Of a DNA stretch of 64,000 bases, positions 24,005 to 35,197 are shown piece by piece; within the stretch, counting starts at the first letter, position 1; each line of letters opens with the position of its first letter. The stretch is from Amphirosellinia nigrospora (lineage: Eukaryota > Ascomycota > Sordariomycetes > Xylariales > Xylariaceae): positions 7,264,193-7,328,192 of the forward strand of contig SCHM01000001.1 of NCBI GenBank assembly GCA_004123355.1. The letters run 5' to 3'. Below the pieces are notes generated by a model. The model was given only the letters and a program-made list of their open reading frames with translations, ran no database searches and was not told where the DNA came from. The translations under genes were made by a program, and so were the position numbers.

Positions 24005-26548
24005 CTTGTTGGCGGTATTCTATCTGTGATTAAAAATGAAATTGAGCCGCTGATCATAGACAAAGATTGAGAATTCATGATGCCTTAAATATTCCGGCAT
24101 GTGATGGTTGCGCTTCAGCCCTTCCTGGCCGTAAAGAGTAACTACAGTAATCATGGTCAGATTTGGGTGTAATTTAGTGTGATCCTGCATCTACACGGTT
24201 GAAGCATACCTATACGATGCCGGCTTCACGTATGGATATTCTCAAAAGGAAGGTCAATCGACACATTGCAAATCAAGCGAGTTCGTATTATTTAGTGTGC
24301 TTACAATAGCGAGTCGTCGCATAAATAAACGGCGAGACAACGTTAAGAATGGCAATACAAGATCCCTGCTATAAGTAGCTTGCTTGCGATCCTGCGCATA
24401 GGATTCACTACTTGCATGTTGTTTTCTATGGCTGCCTACCTAAGCATATAATACACCTTGTTTATAAATTCATCTGGCTAACCTATTGCATCGTGTTCAC
24501 AGTCTTCGCCGTGGAGGATTCTATGACTGTAAATAAATAGACCCGAGGATCCGCCGTGGCCATAACGCGACCGTGCCTCACAGTTTTTGAGCCGAATTAA
24601 ACCGGGTTGTCGCCACACTTTAACGCCATAACCATCCTCTTCTGCTAATAATCAATAGACTACTAATTTCATGCATTCCGTTTGTTAATAAAAGTCAAAC
24701 AGGAGCGTCGGTAGCTAAATATTGGATAAAGCTTGCAATAATGATTGAGGTCAATGATCAGTCCTGATTGCATTAGGGGGTCGTGCACTTCCAAGCTCGG
24801 ATACTGTTGCGATTGGATGCGATGTTACATGAGATAATTGCATGGACATGTACCGATGTTACCGTGAAGAGTGCGATATAGCACTGTGCCTCGTACGTTC
24901 CCAGTGACAAAACCGTCCTGGTATACCAACTCCTCAACATTTGTATGCAACACTATGTATAGTTGTCTTAATGTATCCAGAAGATGGGAGTATTAAGCTA
25001 TTCAAAGTTTAGCAATCGGGTCATCTAAATAGGTACGAAAGGGTTCCGATGTTGGAGCCCCTGAATTTCACGGTATCTGACTTGAACTCCCGAGGCTCTA
25101 GGAAACAAAGGGCATGAATTATATAGTCGAGCGCTAACTTGCTAGAAGGACTAGATGCTCGTGTAACAACGAGAATCTACACATACTTTTATACGTACGG
25201 GATCCTGACACTGTAGTTTCGCAATACGTAGGAAGGAAGGACTTTACAACTCGACGATAGATACTCTAGACTTAACCGACTCGTGGTGCAAATCATTGGT
25301 GTAGCTGTGTAGGTTGTTCCTAGGATTCTGTAGTGTTTTTTGGGGGGATTTTGTACAATTAGGCAAAGACTTTACTCGAGCACCAACTAAAGGTCTTATT
25401 AAGTGAACCATTTCGCTATTTGTACCTAGCGCCCTAGATAGCTGGTGTAGAGCAATATGTAATGATTAGTTAAGCACAATTTGAAGTACTGTAGCAAGCG
25501 TTAGCTATATTATCATATTTATCATGAACGTATGCCGTGTTGGTTGCTACCTACGTAGCTTGCCGTGTGGCAGACTTTAAAGGGGTATAATAGAAGCAGT
25601 CACTTACGGTTATAATGCTTAATGGCTTATTATGTCGATTTAGTTAGTTTTAAATAGCGCTTTACAACGCTATAAAACTCGCAGAAGTTCTATTAGTGTA
25701 TTATGTTAGCACGATTATACCACAAGATTTAGCGAACGAGTAACGCTGTTCCTTCTACCTGGCCTTTGTCGACGTTGGGCTCGGCTAAATCGAAGAACTC
25801 TCTTTGTTCTCGAGGGTTTGTCACGAGGGAAAGGCGCTCTCCTTGGATGTGGTTTCGGGGGCCTTCGTACAACAAGAAGTGTCTATTGCTTATCATATTC
25901 TAGGCTCATGACAGGCTTGTTTGAGCATTGGCGGTTCTAGTCTTTGCTCTGTCATATTAAATCTGTAGTTATAATCGGAGCTCACTTTATGGAGCAGGAT
26001 GGAAATAAGACGTGACCATGTATTTGGCTATCGAAGACATTGTCGGGGCGTGCAGAGAGGTAATCGCCTGGCAAGGTAGGTAGGTAAATTTGAAGGGAGG
26101 ACACCCTACCTTCTGGAATTCTAATAGCTCAGTTTAACGTGCACAGCAATCGCTAGCGGGCGCTCGTCAATCCGTGCAACTTTGCCTCAACCACAACATT
26201 CTTCAAGCACCAAACGATACGACTACACCTCGTACTTGACAAGGCATTCTAGGCATCTACTACCGTTCCCGGCATCAAAAGAGACAGACGGATCTACTAC
26301 TGCTCGTTGACTAGAATCGGCCTTCCGAGTCTTGTCTTCATACATCCCAAGACTACGATCGTCTCGCTATCACGGCACACTTCAATCAGCAAAGTACAAG
26401 ATGTCCTGACCGATCTTATTAAAACAACCGACACAAGAAATATATCTCTCGACTCTCCTCAAATCAACCAACGCTTCTCCATCCACATTCATTTCATCCG
26501 CACCCACCGCGTCTTCATCTTCCCATCGGTCCAGCTGGTTCATACGTC
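24005..26548. other. AT-rich intergenic region with repeat copy A
   Basis: About 2.5 kb without a convincing gene. TpA-rich sequence suggests repeat-induced point mutation or simple decay. Repeat copy A lies at 26007-26110, just upstream of the MYND gene. Confidence 0.5.
26007..26110 (+). repeat. Direct repeat copy A flanking the MYND gene
   Basis: Two blocks match copy B in the same order and orientation. The first starts AAGACGTGACCATGTAT and runs to TAATCGCC. The second starts AAGGTAGGTAGGTAAATTT and runs through GACACC. Here the blocks are 4 bp apart; in copy B about 110 bp separates them. Confidence 0.8.
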
Positions 26549-27747
26549 ATGGAGGATCCCAACAGCCCAACGCCTGCATCGGCTGCAACAAACAAACCGC
26601 TCTCGTTTGTCATAAATGTAAATTCACTTGCTACTGTTCTCAGGAATGCCAGCAGACAGATTTCCCGATCCATGAACTACTTTGTTTTGACTTCGCAAAA
26701 TTCGAGGTCACGGCACGACCCACAGAGCATCATATCCGAGCTATTGTATTCCCTGCAGACCAGAAAACCCCAAAAATGATCTGGCTTCGGTGCGACCGTA
26801 TGGAATTGGATGGAGATAACTCAGACACCGGAGGCCGAAGTCCAAAAATCGAGCCCTTCTTCAGGTCCGATTTCACAATTCAACGTTCCTTCATCAAGAA
26901 TAACTTGATTCTTAACAGAAAACTTGCCAACGCTATCTGCATCTGCTACTGCAACTCCAGTTTTTATTTCTTGGACGCCATGCGTAACAAGTGTATTGAA
27001 CATATCACTGCTAATGGGCCTGGGCAGTACTCTGACTGGACCGGAGATGTTGTCGCGTATGGGACGATCGGCCTGGGTCCTACTCCGGGCCAATACAAAG
27101 ATCTCGACATCAATGACTACCGGCATATCACCGATTACTTTCTCTCCTGTGGTTTTAACCTTGCACTCCCCACAACGCCGTGTAGTCTGCCAAAGGTTAA
27201 GGCTGTCAGGATCAATTGTAAGGGGGACAGGGAAATACGGAACAAACCTCAATTTGAACAAGTTGAGCTATCCCAAAATGATCCTATCTTCACTGTGCAC
27301 GATACCTTGGATGTCATGAACCGTATCGGCATCCCAATTTTCACGCAGCGCTGCGCTCCCCACCCCATTTGGGAAAACGATGTCATTTCTTATCAAAATG
27401 ACTATGCTAGGTTGCTGCACATTTCCTGTGACATCAAAGCCGTCGACTGGGGGGTGCCGACCAGAATATGGGATGAAAAGCCAGGGAGTGCCATAATGGT
27501 ACGTCAAGACAAGAATCCGCTTTCCTTGTTTCAAGCGGAAGCGCTGTGCAGGTACTGCTGCGACGAGGTCATTCATCTAATGGACAATTCAACAATGTGG
27601 TTGGTACGCGATGATCGAATTACCAGGGAATTCGCCATGTCAATGATCTGCCGACCATTATTTACCATTTTCAGAAGAAAATTGTTGGCTAAAAGCCTCG
27701 CTGAGGACAAAAAGGTTGATGACATGACGTGCCCTTACGAAGTTTGA
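26549..27747 (+). CDS. MYND-type zinc-finger protein
   Basis: The start is ATG at 26549 (MEDPNSP), followed within 10 residues by a MYND finger. I read ACIGCNKQ, ALVCHKCKF, CYCSQECQQ and then HELLC, giving all the Cys/His ligands. The finger frame is one base off the ATG frame, and one missing C in the run near 26565 explains this. From 26776 the frame is open to 27747. It encodes the C-terminal region often found in fungal MYND proteins (KMIWLRCDRMELDGD, then about 300 residues without another known domain). MYND fingers bind proline-rich partners, and the partner here is unknown. The gene lies between two direct-repeat copies. Confidence 0.75.
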
Positions 27748-28546
27748 TTCAAGACTCAGTCTCGAGTTGAGTGTGTTATAGTTGCGAGGGATCATGGGAG
27801 TAGATATCTGTTTTCTACCTATGCTCGCTGCACACAGGGGCATTGAATGGCAAATGGCACGATGTATTATATACAAGATGACTTTTAGACGGATTCAGCT
27901 ACGCCTATGCCTATCAAATATGCATAGTACGGCTGATCTGAGTGAAGAAGCGGAGTTGAACTGCAACTAAACAAGTTTATATTGCGCAATACAGTGCCAC
28001 ACGGGGTTCCACACGGAGTTCGTTAAATACTACACGGGGCAAAGAGGCTCCCTGTATAAATAAGACGTGTCATGATACAGAACTGCAACACTATACCACA
28101 ACACTACAAAAGGTAGAACGTTGTCAAGTCGAGCACTTGACTGCTTGCAGTTGACTATACGTGTACTGGACTCGTGACAAGACGTGACCATGTATTGGCT
28201 ATCGAAGACATCGTCGAGGTGTGCAAAGAGGTAATCGCCCGTAATCATCTTTTATCTAGTAATAGGGCAATGAAATTACTACTGGAGGCCTCCGTTCCTT
28301 GTTTGAAACCTACCTATGCAATAACTTTAAAGTACTATTAACTGCCTACCTAAGGTAGGTAGGTAGGTAAATTTAAAAAGAAGACACCTTACTATGCTAA
28401 AACTTGCTGTCACGGTCGCGATGCCTTCGTGCTTCGTGCTTTCGCGGGCTATTTCAATCGAGATAACGCAACAGCTATCATTTAGTAAAATACTTGATTC
28501 AATAAATAGCTAGATTTAATATATCTCCATAGGAACGCAATATACT
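27748..28546. other. Intergenic region with repeat copy B
   Basis: This separates the 3' ends of the MYND gene (plus) and the kinase gene (minus). Copy B of the direct repeat fills 28179-28391. No coding frame was recognised. Confidence 0.6.
28179..28391 (+). repeat. Direct repeat copy B flanking the MYND gene
   Basis: The first block (28179-28239) and second block (28352-28391) match copy A at 26007-26110 with scattered substitutions. Copy B carries about 110 bp between the blocks that copy A lacks. The copies start 2.17 kb apart. Confidence 0.8.
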
Positions 28547-31500
28547 CTAAACACCCTGCAATTCCTCAATTGCCGTGTTTACATCATCACCTTTCTCAGT
28601 AGATCTGATTCTCGACGGCAATAGATACATACTGTCTTCTCGTGCCCTATTGCAGATTGTTTCTAAGGATTTCTTGATCGTCGAAGCGTCCGCACGGTGT
28701 TTAATATTAGCATCTGGAGATGAAGAGGTTACTGGGGCAGGGGTAAGGATGAGACTTGGCGCAGGAGATGCCGACTCCGCCATGGGTCCATTCCGAACAT
28801 TCCGCTGTGGCCAAGGTCCAAGTGAGGCCGAGTCCTTATCGAAGTCGGCCTCCTGTGGCATGGAAATCACTAGCATTTGATCTGCTACCACTCTGATCAG
28901 GTCTCCCAGTGATGTATCAACTGTCCATGCTTCATGTTGCATCAAATATTCCAATCGCCGGCGAACCTTAGGATGCAAGTCTGCTTGCGAGCCCCGCTGG
29001 TCTCCGGTTTTGATATAGAAGGTCACCTGGCCCGCTGTGTCCTGGGTGTCTTGGGCAAGTCCCTCTAATCCCGCCCGACCATCCAACAGCCACACAATAA
29101 ATTCGAAGAAAATACACCCCATGGACCATACGTCATAGAGCCTAGATCTAGGCCTGTGGATAGAGATCACGGCTTCAGGTGCTTCGTATGCCATAGTCCC
29201 AATCCGCGTCTGTGTTGGTAGTGATCTGAAAGTAGTTTGGTCTTAGTGGCGTCGAGCCTGTCCCATGTCGGATATTTTCAAAGTTCCGATGCCATTCTCA
29301 TCCTCATTCTCGAGGAATACAAGAATATTCTCTGGTTTGAGATCACCGTGCCGAAATTTCTCATCGTGAATTAGGCAAAGGGCATCCATTAGACCCTTCA
29401 GCTGCTGGAGAACCCCCCACATGGATTTCCGGTTCAGGGGGCGTATGTCCTTCATCCAAAATTCTCTCAAATTCCCTCCATTTGCCCATGGAAACAACAT
29501 ATAGTGTCGGTCACCTCGTTCAAAGGAAGCGCTGAGGGCGACCAAGTGCGAATGATTAAAATCGGCTAGCTTTTCAAGTATCAACACCTCACGGTCGAAC
29601 AAATCGTCAGCCCCGAAACCGTCGGGCATCTCCGAGGCTGGACGGAGCTCCTTTATGGCCAGTAGTGTATTGTTCCGATTCATCTATGAAGAGTGAGCCT
29701 TCAATTAGCAATACTGATGGGAGTTGCTGTAGCCTTACAGACAAATGAGCCCCTCGATGACTGGGGTGGATTTGTACCTGGTATACATCACTGAAGAAAC
29801 TTGATTTGCGAGGTTCATGGCTTGAAGGTGATTTTATGAATGGCAGAATGCACTTGGGCTGGAACTTTTGGGTGCTGTGGGCATGCGAGAATACTGGAGC
29901 GAGGAACTTCCACTGCTCATTGTAAAAAGTCCGCAACACAACGATATCCAAGGCGAGCTGTGGAAGACGTCTAGAGCAGCCGGGTGGTTACATTTTCTAC
30001 CAGCATTGCTTATCTTGCAATTATCAAGGCAAATGTCTCGAGAAATTGGGAGATGATCGTCCGTGAAGTCGTGCTGTTGCAGTGATTCAAGTGCAGGAAC
30101 AATTTCTATATCAGTAACAACGAGAATCGCGAATAGTTTTCTGGCTTTCGTCATTACAAACTCGACTAGTGCTTGTGTTATCTCATCATCCTCGCACGAA
30201 GATTTGATAACGCTGTGAACAATCCTAGCCGGGATTCGACTCCGGAAAAAATCCTCAGGGAGGAAGTCTTGGTGATCGATGGCACTTTCGACGTACGCTT
30301 TCACAATAGATTCCTTGAAGTCCTTCAGTGTCAAATTCGTATAGCGTGAACCTTTGTTCCCCGCTGAAAGAAGCAGTAAACTGTCATCAGCCCCGCCTTT
30401 GCCCTTGAATATTTTGTCATGGCTGTCAAAGGTGGCCTTTCTAGATTCGCCAGATCCCACAGACATATCATTATCTTCGATATTTCGGATAGAAAGTAGA
30501 GCTAGTGATTTGAGATGGCTAGCAATGTGTCTTGTAATAGTGGTCAGACTTTGCCGAGATGTACCCACATAAGAATCAGATTCGAATTTTGAGCTGTCTT
30601 GATACATGTTCCTCATGCACGGTATTGATGTTGCCGCCAAGTGTCCCTCGCGGCACATCTTCAATACCCTCCGGGCGCAGGAAGATATTCACGTCGCACA
30701 TTGGACAAACACCGTAACTCCTGCTTCGTGTGGTAACACTGCACTCAACAATCGAAGTCAGTTCCTGTAATGTGAACTGATTTGGATGCGCCGATCCTAT
30801 GTGTTGCCCAAGATCGTGCGGGTCAGCGAATTCTGATTTGCATAATTTGCAACACCAGATGGTAATTGGGTGAATCTTTTGTGGCCATTCACAGGTGTGT
30901 TGGCTTTCCATATGCCCCCGCCATTCTTGAAACGATGCGAAATCATAGCTAAGAGATGCACATTCTTCTGATACGCATATATATGGCTTTAGGTCTCCCC
31001 AGAAGTGCGCTCTATTGTAGTTAGCGCCTAGAAATTTCTGATGGGACGCGATAATTTGCACTTACTTCCACCAGCCGGGGCTGTTGAGATTGCTATCTTG
31101 AACCGGATCTGAACACCAGGTACATATACGGGTCCCTTCTTGTAGCTTAGGTGGTTGTAGGTACAGCTCCGCAAAGGAAGAATTAGTAGAAACGCTTCCA
31201 AAATTGTCTGATAGAGTTGATAGATCATTAGAAGACGCAGGCCTCAAGTTACGGGATGCCGATACGATCTCAGGTGGTGACTCCTCCGGTATCTGCTGCT
31301 GAGTGATTTGCTTCCCTTCCCCTCTCCGCTGGGAAAGTATTCGTCGCCGCCGGGACACTAGGGAGGCCACTAACTGAGCTTTGAAAGCCCCATGGATTTT
31401 GGGCAACAAGCCTCCCACGAACAAACTCATAGTTCGCTCGAAAAGAACATCTTCGTCCTCAATACTACTTGATGCTCCTCCGTATCACCACATCGCCGGG

Positions 31501-32023
31501 TGGCGGGAGCTAGATGATCAAGCCTTTCAATGCCACCCTGTATTGCATCTAGAGCGGCTCCACTTGCCGGCGATAAACTAGAAGACGTAGAACGCCTCTT
31601 AAGAATATGGATTCATTAATGACCTCAATCCTGGTCTCGAAGACTCGAAGTATATAACTGTTCAATCGGCGATCAGCAGGGCTAAACTTTATTATTCTTA
31701 CATTGTTTAGGGCACTTACTTCGTCCCAAGTTAGTCTCAATGAGCTGTAGTAGTTGAATTATCAGTGCTTGTAGATTTTGTTTGTTCCGCAAACGAATAT
31801 CCAGACCAACCAACGGATCTGCATTTACACCAACGGATCCAGCCCAGAATTGAAGTCGCCGATTGTAGTCGAGAATAAGCTCTCTGCTTCCGGGCACATT
31901 TCTTCGGCTAGCAGTCTCATTAGAAACTCGTTTCTGTGAAATATCTAGGAGATTTTCAAAAAGATGTAGGCATCGCTGCACCGATTTGAAAATCGGGTAC
32001 TCCTTATTCTCCGCACCTGACAT
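28547..32023 (-). CDS. Multidomain protein: fungal N-terminal domain, C2H2 fingers, Ser/Thr protein kinase
   Basis: The ATG at 32023 begins a helical N-terminal domain (KSVQRCLHLFENLL, NRRLQFWAGSVGV). A basic helical segment follows (DVLFERTMSLFVGGLLPKI), then Cys/His-rich zinc-finger repeats around 30600-31120 (TWCSDPV, CVSEEC, CCKLCKSEF, CPMCDV) and TRHIASHLKSLALLSI. A kinase domain closes the protein: LLAIKEL, RHGDLKPENILVF (HGD in place of HRD), SDMG for DFG, and MAYEAPE. An intron at 29684-29738 joins the glycine-rich-loop side to LLAIKEL. The frame is not clean: shifts occur near 31440-31640 and 29900, and there is an in-frame TAA at 29243-29245 between DMG and APE. These could be a decayed gene or errors; CAA to TAA is the RIP-type change. 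It is head to head with the DUF7580 gene. Confidence 0.66.
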
Positions 32024-32409
32024 CGCGATTGAGATGATTGATTCCGTGGGGAATAAATATGATGTCAGAAATGGTAAATGAGGTGAGAACTGGGAGAATA
32101 TTCCCCTCAGCTAGAAGTAGGAGTGGGAAAACGTCTAATTGGTTCGGCAACCAAAATCCAATAATCCTGCAGGTGCGCCACAAAGTCAGCGTCAGTTCGG
32201 TCATTCCAGGGATCACAGCCGAAGTAGGAATGTCACTTCAGCTGAGCTATGAAAAATCTGTCTATAAATCTAGCAACCAAAAAAATTGATGACAAATAAA
32301 GCAGCCTTATGTCTGTTAGAACGAGACGACTTCGCGTCGTTATTCTCTCTTACCCCCTTCGTAGTCTGCTGGAACTACTATAGAAACGATCTGAACAAGT
32401 TTGCTGTCA
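32024..32409. promoter_or_regulatory. Bidirectional promoter between kinase and DUF7580 genes
   Basis: Only 386 bp separate the two divergent ATGs, so the genes must share regulatory DNA. Co-regulation is inference. I could not identify specific binding sites. Confidence 0.5.
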
Positions 32410-34137
32410 ATGCCACACCAACTTAATAGAACAGTGCCAGAATGGCGTATTCTAGAAGATGTCCTACCACTTTTCAGCGCTACTCTGCCATGGTGTGTTG
32501 CTGACAATCCGTCGCGGGGCTTTGCGCCGACCATTATTCGTTACTTCCAATGGCTTCAACCGCATCAATCGATAGCCACCACAACAGCTATTGGAAACGA
32601 AACAACTCTTGAAAATTTCCGGGCAGATCCAGCTACGATAGAGGAATATCACCCGCACTACGAGCTACCTGATCACAGCTATAACATTTGCAAAACGAGA
32701 CTGTCCGAATTATTATCTGTCCTCGAAAATGTAATTCAAGACAGCGTGATTGAAGTTGCCAGTAAAACGAAAACAACTCGAAAACAACAAGTCAGCAATT
32801 CACCACAAACTCAACCATGGTTAGATCTACAGTCCTGGGCAGAAGTGCCTATTGTTCAAGCCGTAACACAGTTCCTCCCGTTGCCAAACAGAGGCCAGAT
32901 CTCAGCACCCGCATCGCCTCTTCTAGGCCAGGCATCAATCGATCCAGAGGCTGCAAGCCCCGCTCCCCAGTACCAGAAGCTTGAAAGCCTTAGCCTCATC
33001 ATTCAGGAGTGTTTGATCTCTGATAAAGAGATCACTAGCTCGTGTTCCAAGTTTTTAAAACTGAAGCAGACGCGCACTCAGTTTCAAGAAGTCGGTCAGA
33101 GAGCTAGAGTCGCCAAACTGTGCCTTATCAGTATCGCAGAGAAATATTCTCTTGTAGATCAATTCAGGATAAGAACGAGCCAGAAAATCTCAAGTTCGAA
33201 CTGGGAGAATCCTATGCCGTGGGAAACCACCTACCGACTCTTTAACATGCTTTCAGAAAAGACTTGTCCTGGTCACGAAGCTAGATTCCAGCTGGATGGC
33301 TTCAAAATGGACAGTGAGGGTGAATGTTTACCTATAGATGTGTTCATCTCCTCGTGTCCGCGTGATGATCCGCGCATGGTATCGCCATCCTGGCAAGAAG
33401 GACGATACACTTACTTCATGCAGTATGTCTCATCGCCGCCATTATTAACTTGCAATCTCATATTAATACTGTCATCTAGCGACATAACGCCTGTCAATGA
33501 TATGTCATTCATCCACGATTTGTGTTTCACTGGCGCCATCCATGAGCAAGCCAGACATTCACCCCCGGTTTCAGATATTCGTATCATCGAGTTTGACAAA
33601 TTAAACGCCTATCAACGGTGGCTTCCAACAGAGCGCTCCATCCGTTGTGGCGCAACACCAACTATATCACTTGCTCATCTCCTTGATAATGGATTTTTGG
33701 ATGATATGAGCAGTGGAGGGGTATTCAACGTTGGTGATAAGGCAGCTTTAGCCTTGTCTCTTGGCCGTTGCCTCTTACACTGCTTTCAAGGACTTTTAAT
33801 GGAACAGGAATGGGTCATCGCACATATTCACTTTCTCTACCAACGCACCACCGTCACTGAACGTATTTTCAACATCCATCACCCTTATGTAACTTGTTGC
33901 CTACCAAAGACAGACGAAGAGAAAAGAATTGCTTCAAGGTACTCGACACTTCTTCAGAATGACACACTGCTGGGGTCTACAGTAAAGCCTATGGATTGTA
34001 AGCTCTCTCTCTGGTCGTTTGCAAGGCTTCTTCTGGAGATCGAGAAAGGCAAAGGATACCGCAGCTCAGCGAGCCAGATATCCTCGAATACTTCAACTCC
34101 CGGGACCCGCATAACCGATGGAATATCCAGAGCTTAA
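32410..34137 (+). CDS. DUF7580-type fungal protein
   Basis: A single open frame of about 575 residues starts at the ATG at 32410, the first in frame after a stop. The N-terminal 200 residues are of low conservation. The C-terminal half shows the DUF7580 pattern: WETTYRLFNMLSEKTCPGHEARFQLDG, SSCPRD, then ALALSLGRCLLHCFQG, WVIAHIHFLYQ, FNIHHPYVTC and LWSFARLLLEIEKGKGY. DUF7580 occurs in fungal proteins with prion-inhibition/HeLo-like or NLR-like settings; its biochemistry is unknown. I see no HeLo-type N-terminus here. The frame closes after the domain and a retropepsin-like region follows directly on the same strand. The 3' half lies convergent to the DUF6594 gene. Confidence 0.66.
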   Translation: MPHQLNRTVPEWRILEDVLPLFSATLPWCVADNPSRGFAPTIIRYFQWLQPHQSIATTTAIGNETTLENFRADPATIEEYHPHYELPDHSYNICKTRLSELLSVLENVIQDSVIEVASKTKTTRKQQVSNSPQTQPWLDLQSWAEVPIVQAVTQFLPLPNRGQISAPASPLLGQASIDPEAASPAPQYQKLESLSLIIQECLISDKEITSSCSKFLKLKQTRTQFQEVGQRARVAKLCLISIAEKYSLVDQFRIRTSQKISSSNWENPMPWETTYRLFNMLSEKTCPGHEARFQLDGFKMDSEGECLPIDVFISSCPRDDPRMVSPSWQEGRYTYFMQYVSSPPLLTCNLILILSSSDITPVNDMSFIHDLCFTGAIHEQARHSPPVSDIRIIEFDKLNAYQRWLPTERSIRCGATPTISLAHLLDNGFLDDMSSGGVFNVGDKAALALSLGRCLLHCFQGLLMEQEWVIAHIHFLYQRTTVTERIFNIHHPYVTCCLPKTDEEKRIASRYSTLLQNDTLLGSTVKPMDCKLSLWSFARLLLEIEKGKGYRSSASQISSNTSTPGTRITDGISRA

Positions 34138-34249
34138 TGGCTGTATCACCAACTCCCTCCGCGATTAAAGGGGGAGAACCCGAATCTCTCAGAGGTCCGT
34201 GAGGTTCTTTATGACGAGGTTCTGCAGTATCTGGAGGGCAACATCAATT

Positions 34250-34735
34250 CTTTCACGGCAGGTATCCGCAGTGTAACTGCGCGACGCGATGCCACTCTCA
34301 AAGGCCCAATTTTGAAACCGCAGAATACCCTTGATACAGAAATCAAATCCGAAGCTTCGCAAGAAGTGAGGACAAATAGCACCGCCCTGTTAGATACTGG
34401 GGCAGACGCAAACTTCATGTCACAGAATCTTGTTTCATTTCTTGGTTATGAGATGTCCCCTATAATAGCAGACAGTATGTTACGGGGAATGGATCTATCG
34501 TCCCCCTAGGAAAGGTACGCGCTATATTTCGCCCATGCGAGTCTCAAAAATGGCATCAGGAAGAGTTCATCGTCGTGGGGCATTTGCCATATGATATGAT
34601 ATTAGGCAAAGGGTTCATCCGCAAACATAACATCTACCGATTTTGCGGTCGCTTTTTGCCTATTCAAGGTAAGCCTGCGTTATCAGCCTCTTCATATCTG
34701 ACTACGAAATTAACCCTTGACAAATTATAGAACAT
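34250..34735 (+). other. Retropepsin-like aspartic protease region downstream of DUF7580
   Basis: The strand continues from DUF7580 into a retropepsin-like domain. It has the active-site motif LLDTGADANFM (D-T-G-A at 34393-34404), a flap-like region, and the closing hydrophobic-I-L-G motif near 34596-34607. A GT..AG intron may begin near 34670. The region does not read as one uninterrupted frame. No reverse transcriptase, integrase, gag or long terminal repeats were seen nearby, so this looks like a domesticated or host protease domain rather than a retroelement copy. Whether it is part of the DUF7580 protein is inference. Confidence 0.55.
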
Positions 34736-35197
34736 GACAATAGTAATTTGAGAAGAAATAGCTAAACAAACCAAAAAAAGAGCCGAACGGTATGGAATTA
34801 GTTGAGACGTTTGTCACGAGTTCTAGAACTAAGTTTTAGTATTGAGCATATTCACGGGAAATGAGTTTTTACAATATAGCCAAGACCCTACTAACTCTAG
34901 CCATCTATATTTCATAGCTATCGATCAATATCGCTTTTTTCGTATACAAGATCCCTATTCAGAGTGTTCCAAATCGAATTTTATAACTTTGAGTGCTTGG
35001 TGAAAATGAAGCTATTTGCAGTTATGGCTCAGATAGCCGCCCCCTGCCCAGTAGGCAAACTCCCCTCAAGTCCGTGCCACAACGTTGCCGTTTTTTAGCA
35101 CCTCTGCCAGGGTGTCTATGTTGGCTGGAGTGGTACTTTGCAGTGTCAATGAAACAATATATTTCTAGCGTAGCGGTGTTCCAGCTGTTGGTGCACT

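Noticed and set aside
26307-26615. 102-residue frame upstream of the MYND finger
   Set aside because: It overlaps the MYND start in another frame and ends inside the finger. No start codon links it to the finger frame.
34250-34735. Reading the retropepsin-like region as a retrotransposon
   Set aside because: No terminal repeats, primer-binding site, gag, reverse transcriptase or integrase sequence was seen on either side.
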